Below, piece by piece: positions 20,030-23,005 of a DNA stretch of 23,005 bases (positions are counted from its first letter, which is position 1; every line of letters starts with the position of its first letter). The notes under the pieces were generated by a model. That model was not told the DNA's origin. It did no database searches and saw only the letters and a list, made by a program, of their open reading frames with translations. A program made the translations under genes and the position numbers. The stretch is from Bimuria novae-zelandiae CBS 107.79. Lineage: Eukaryota > Ascomycota > Dothideomycetes > Pleosporales > Didymosphaeriaceae. The stretch is from contig ML976666.1 of NCBI GenBank assembly GCA_010015655.1, positions 38,929 to 61,933 of the forward strand, in the 5' to 3' direction.

Positions 20030-20593
20030 TTACAACATCGCGAATCACACAGCGTAGCGAAGCCAATAAGAGGTACTTTTAATAGCACTTAGAACGCAGC
20101 TCTAAGCGCAATAATTTTCTTTGGTATAAGGTGAAAATACCATACTTTGCCTTCTTGAGAATTCATCCCGTCCTTGTCATACAAAAATTACCGTTTTGTG
20201 TGACCTTTGTTACCAGTTAAATGTTGGTGATGCTGTAGTGGGAAATTATCCTTACTAGCGAGTACGCTTATAGCCTGGCTCTTTTAAGTTCTTGTACACC
20301 ATACACATGATCAGTCACTAGTATAGAATCGCCTGATACAAATAACTTGCTTTATTTAGCTTTGCAGCTTCTGCAGCTTGCATAGATTTGCGACACTGCC
20401 ACCCCAGTCGGTACCTCGATCGTAAGCGAGCCATAGACATGGCCAAGGCATACATGATGACGCAGTAATATATCTTAAATAATTTCTGTGTTAGGTGCAT
20501 AAGCGTCACCGAAGGTGGCCCTAGCGGCTCTGCCAGAGATCAGCCTAAGTGTCGTCTGTTCACTCTACAGTGCCTTGCAAAACCGGCCTTACC
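20030..20593. other. Spacer without a supported gene
   Basis: Only short ORFs without recognisable features. A 63-codon minus-strand ORF at 20318-20509 could, after removal of a possible intron (donor GTAAGG near 20591, acceptor GGCAG near 20530), continue the STAND N-domain relic. Its translation does not resemble the expected continuation. Confidence 0.35.
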
Positions 20594-20791
20594 TTTCGCA
20601 TACTCCCTAATCTAGACGCTTTAAAGAAGGCTAAGCGCTGTATTAATAGATTAGACATTCTCTAGCAGGCGTGTAATAGTCTTTAGCGCGTCTTTAAGCT
20701 GCTGCAGGTTGCTTAGAAGTAGCTATACGTCTTGCAGGGCTGGCGTAGTAATGCCCACGACTGCAGCTGTAATGCCGAGTGGGTTGGCCAT
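20594..20791 (-). pseudogene. Relic of a fungal STAND-protein N-terminal domain (Helo-like), decayed
   Basis: From the ATG at 20791 the minus strand reads MANPLGITAAVVGITTPALQ, then LLLSNLQQLKDALKTITRLL and INTALSLL. It has the typical opening (M-A-x-P-L-x-I, A-x-x-V-G-I, then amphipathic helices with LKDA) of the Helo-like N-terminal domain found before NACHT/NB-ARC modules in fungal STAND proteins. About 66 codons can be followed. TAG or TAA occurs at codons 23, 47, 57 and 60. Codons 47 and 57 sit where Gln is usual in this family, matching CAR-to-TAR change. After codon 66 similarity fades, and a GTAAGG that could be a splice donor follows. The relic is head-to-head with the NB-ARC/TPR gene, 225 bases apart. 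The family assignment is from recalled consensus, not from a search. Confidence 0.55.
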
Positions 20792-20893
20792 TAAAGATCT
20801 GACGATAGAGGAATAAGAAAGCGTAGAGAATGCTTAAGTAGAAGTTAGACTTAGGAACAAAGAGGATAGATTAAAGATTCTTAGCTGACAGAA

Positions 20894-20903
20894 TTTATAT
20901 AAT
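20894..20903 (+). promoter_or_regulatory. Possible TATA-like element of the NB-ARC/TPR gene
   Basis: tttatataat lies about 115 bases upstream of the ATG at 21017, in the 225-base gap between the two divergent starts. It is judged only on sequence and position. Confidence 0.3.
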
Positions 20904-21016
20904 CTATCCGAAGGAGTCGCCCAATAGAGAAGGGCGGAAGGGGACTGAACACATAAGGCTGAAGCACAGCTGACTTTTACCACAGACACGACTATCGCAT
21001 ACTTTACAGCTATAGT

Positions 21017-23005
21017 ATGGCGCTAACGGCATCCTTTGGCGACATGAACTATGGCATTCAGGCCGGCATTATTAATGGTGATGTAAACCCCACAATCAAC
21101 CTTCTGCCTAGTGAGTTGCGAGACGATCCGAGCTCAACAGCGCCTGACCCAGCGCTAACCTGCGGCCCTCCACCTAGAGCGACGCGAGACTCCACCGCAG
21201 CCATCGATCGTGATACCCTTCTCGCGAGACGCGGACTTTGTCGAGCGAGGACACCTGCTTCACAAGCTCTGCAAGAAATGCGCGCTGCCAGACGCGAGGC
21301 ACGCGATTGTCGGCCTAGGCGGGGTAGGGTAAGCGGCATGAACGCTTCTTGCACACAACCAAGCACGACACACTGACGGCCGTGCAGCAAGTCGCAGCTG
21401 GCGATCGAGCATGCCTATCGCACGCGCGAGCAGTCGCCCGAGACGTGGGTACTGTGGGCGCACGCCAGCAACGCCGCCCGGCTGGAGCAGAGCTTCCACG
21501 ACATCGCCGACCGTGTCAAGATCACAGGACGACAGGACCCGCAGATCAACATCTTCAAGCTAGTGCACGACTGGCTGTGCGATAGCAAGCAGCCATGGCT
21601 GCTTGTGCTAGACAACGTCGACGATGCCAGCTTTCTGCTCGATGCCGAAACTGCTAGCTCGCAGACGGCAGCTAGACCGCTGCGCGAGTACCTTCCTCAC
21701 TGCGAGCACGGCTCCATCCTTATCACATCGCGAAGTAAAGAAGCAGCGCTGAAGCTAGTGGAGCAGCGCGACATCATCAGGCTGGACCCGATGGACGAGG
21801 CGCAGTCGTTGGCGCTACTTGCGAGGAAGCTGGGAGCGCCGGCAGACAACAGCAGCGATATGGAGCTCGCGGAGCTAGCAGCAGCACTCGAATACATGCC
21901 ACTCGCCATCGTGCAGGCTGCTGCATATATCTCGCAAAGAGCGCCGCTGTGCTCGGTAGCACAGTACCTAGATCAACTAAGGAAGAGCGAGCGCAAGCGG
22001 ACGAGCCTTCTCAATCGTGACGAAGGTCAGCTGCGGCGAGATCGCGAGGCGAAGAACTCGATTATCGCGACCTGGCAGATCTCGTTCGAGCACATACAGC
22101 AAACGCGGCCGTCGGCGGCAGACCTGCTATCGCTGATGAGCTTCTTCGACCGCCAGGGGATTCCTAGGGGCGTGCTACAGTTGCGAGCTAAGCACGACAA
22201 GGTGAAGATTAGTGAAGGGGATAGTAAGGCCGATGCTAACAATAGCAAAGAGGGCACTGAGCCGCAGTTTAGGTCTAAGGACGGCGGTTCTAAAAATAAT
22301 AATCTGCGGGACTACTCAGATAACAAGTCTTCTAATAACGACCTTTTCGAAGACGACTCTTCTGAAAACGACTCTTTTGAAGACGACAGCCTTGAGGATG
22401 ATGCTTTTAACGATAATGTTACTGTACTGCGCAACTTCTGCTTTGTCTCTGCTAACACTGACGGCGCGAGTTTCGAGATGCACGCCATTGTTCAGCTTTC
22501 CATGCGCACGTGGCTTGCAACGAACGGAAAGTTAGAGCAGTGGAAGCAGCAGTTTATTAGCAACCTTTACACGGCGTTCCCAACGGGAGAGTACGAAAAC
22601 TGGGCAGCGTGTCAGGCGCTGTTCGCACACGCTAAGGCAGCAGCTAGCCATAAGCCAAAAGCGGCATCTTCGCTAATAGAGTGGGCTACGCTACTATATT
22701 GTGCGGCGTGGTATGCGAAGAGTAAAGGAAGCGCAGGAGAAGCAGAGACGCTAGCAATACAATCAATGAAGGTACGAAAGACGGTCTTAGGGCGAGAGCA
22801 TCAGGACACGGTATGGAGTATTGCAATGGTGGCAGATACCTACTCACTTGGTGGACGATGGGACGAGGCTGAAAAGCTAAGGGAGCAAGTAGTGGAGACT
22901 CGCAAGAAGAAGCTGGGGGTGGACCATCCCGACACGCTAACCAGCATGGCCAATCTGGCGTCGACTTACCGGAATCAAGGGCGGTGGGATGCAGCGGAAG
23001 AGCTG
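21017..23005 (+). CDS. NB-ARC/TPR STAND (NLR-like) protein gene, three exons, open at window end
   Basis: STAND ATPases of this type sense non-self or stress and act in fungal cell-death and allorecognition pathways. Exons are 21017-21110, 21178-21328 and 21388 to beyond 23005; 621 codons are visible without a stop. The N-terminus (FGDMNYGIQAGIINGDVN) is the linker that usually follows an effector domain, and no effector domain precedes it. Then come SIVIPFSRDADFVERG, Walker A GLGGVGKS (77-84, split by intron 2), Walker B LLVLDNVDD (153-161), ILITSRS (192-198), LEYMPLAI (249-256), an acidic Ser-rich linker (about 350-430) and an MHD-like EMHAIVQ (445-451). TPRs of the kinesin-light-chain kind begin near 550 (LGVDHPDTLTSMANLASTY) and continue past the edge. 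It shows no nonsense codons, unlike every other coding region here. An extra upstream exon cannot be excluded. Confidence 0.88.
21111..21177 (+). other. Intron 1 of the NB-ARC/TPR gene
   Basis: The 67-base intron begins gtgagt, has the branch-point-like gctaac at about 21154-21159 and ends cacctag. It interrupts codon 32 after its first base. Splicing joins the exon 1 frame to the downstream frame that carries PSIVIPFSRDADFVERG; without it the exon 1 frame runs into the wrong frame. Confidence 0.8.
21329..21387 (+). other. Intron 2, inside the Walker A motif
   Basis: The 59-base intron begins gtaagc, contains cactgac (branch-point-like) near 21371-21377 and ends gtgcag. It interrupts codon 82 after two bases. 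Splicing joins GLGGVG to KSQLAIEHAY, giving the complete P-loop. The frame read through without splicing ends at a TAA/TGA, so splicing is needed to make the protein. Confidence 0.88.

Noticed and set aside
21058..21390. Minus-strand ORF of 110 codons opposite the 5' part of the NB-ARC/TPR gene
   Set aside because: It is antisense to exons that encode clear NB-ARC motifs, has biased Arg/Ala-rich composition from the GC-rich opposite strand, and shows no domain.
22212..22535. Plus-strand ORF of 107 codons rich in Thr/Leu
   Set aside because: It is an out-of-frame reading of the repetitive acidic linker of the NB-ARC/TPR gene; the periodic TTLLKTT pattern comes from the same DNA repeats.

Overview
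The window looks like an accessory, repeat-rich stretch of a filamentous ascomycete (Pezizomycotina, plausibly a Dothideomycete). Three things point there: a HET-domain gene, an NB-ARC/TPR STAND (NLR-like) gene with two short GT-AG introns, and transposons carrying nonsense codons where Gln or Trp is expected (CAR or TGG to TAR). That last pattern is what repeat-induced point mutation (RIP, C-to-T mainly at CpA) leaves behind. The organism call is inference; no rRNA or tRNA gene was seen.

Layout. 1-3958: a Ty1/Copia LTR retrotransposon on the minus strand, with exact 95-bp LTR segments at both ends. Its coding region keeps gag, RT and RNase H but appears to lack protease and integrase, and it carries its own roughly 105-bp insertion. 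3959-5768: a HET-domain gene on the minus strand, cut by the Copia element and broken by two in-frame stops. 6046 to about 11640: a Tad1-like non-LTR retrotransposon (LINE) on the minus strand. Its endonuclease/RT/RNase H ORF stays in one frame for 1266 codons but is full of TAA/TAG codons. 12655-14346: a Tc1/mariner-type DNA transposon with 41-bp terminal inverted repeats and a decayed transposase. 14347-19430: no convincing gene, but at least two pairs of strongly diverged direct repeats and several hairpins. 19431-19563: a heptamer minisatellite. 20594-20791: a decayed minus-strand N-terminal domain resembling the Helo-like N-domain of fungal STAND proteins. 21017 to the window end: the only gene that looks intact, an NB-ARC/TPR gene on the plus strand, open at the right edge.

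How it fits together. A HET gene, a STAND N-terminal domain relic and an NB-ARC/TPR gene lie within 19 kb. All three families are linked to non-self recognition and programmed cell death in fungi. The first two are dead and the third is open, so this may be an allorecognition-type locus eroded by transposons and RIP. The NB-ARC/TPR gene is not visible as one long ATG-to-stop ORF, because two introns interrupt its 5' end (one inside the Walker A codons) and its stop lies outside the window.

Limits: all family calls come from reading motifs by eye. No alignment, profile search or composition calculation was run.
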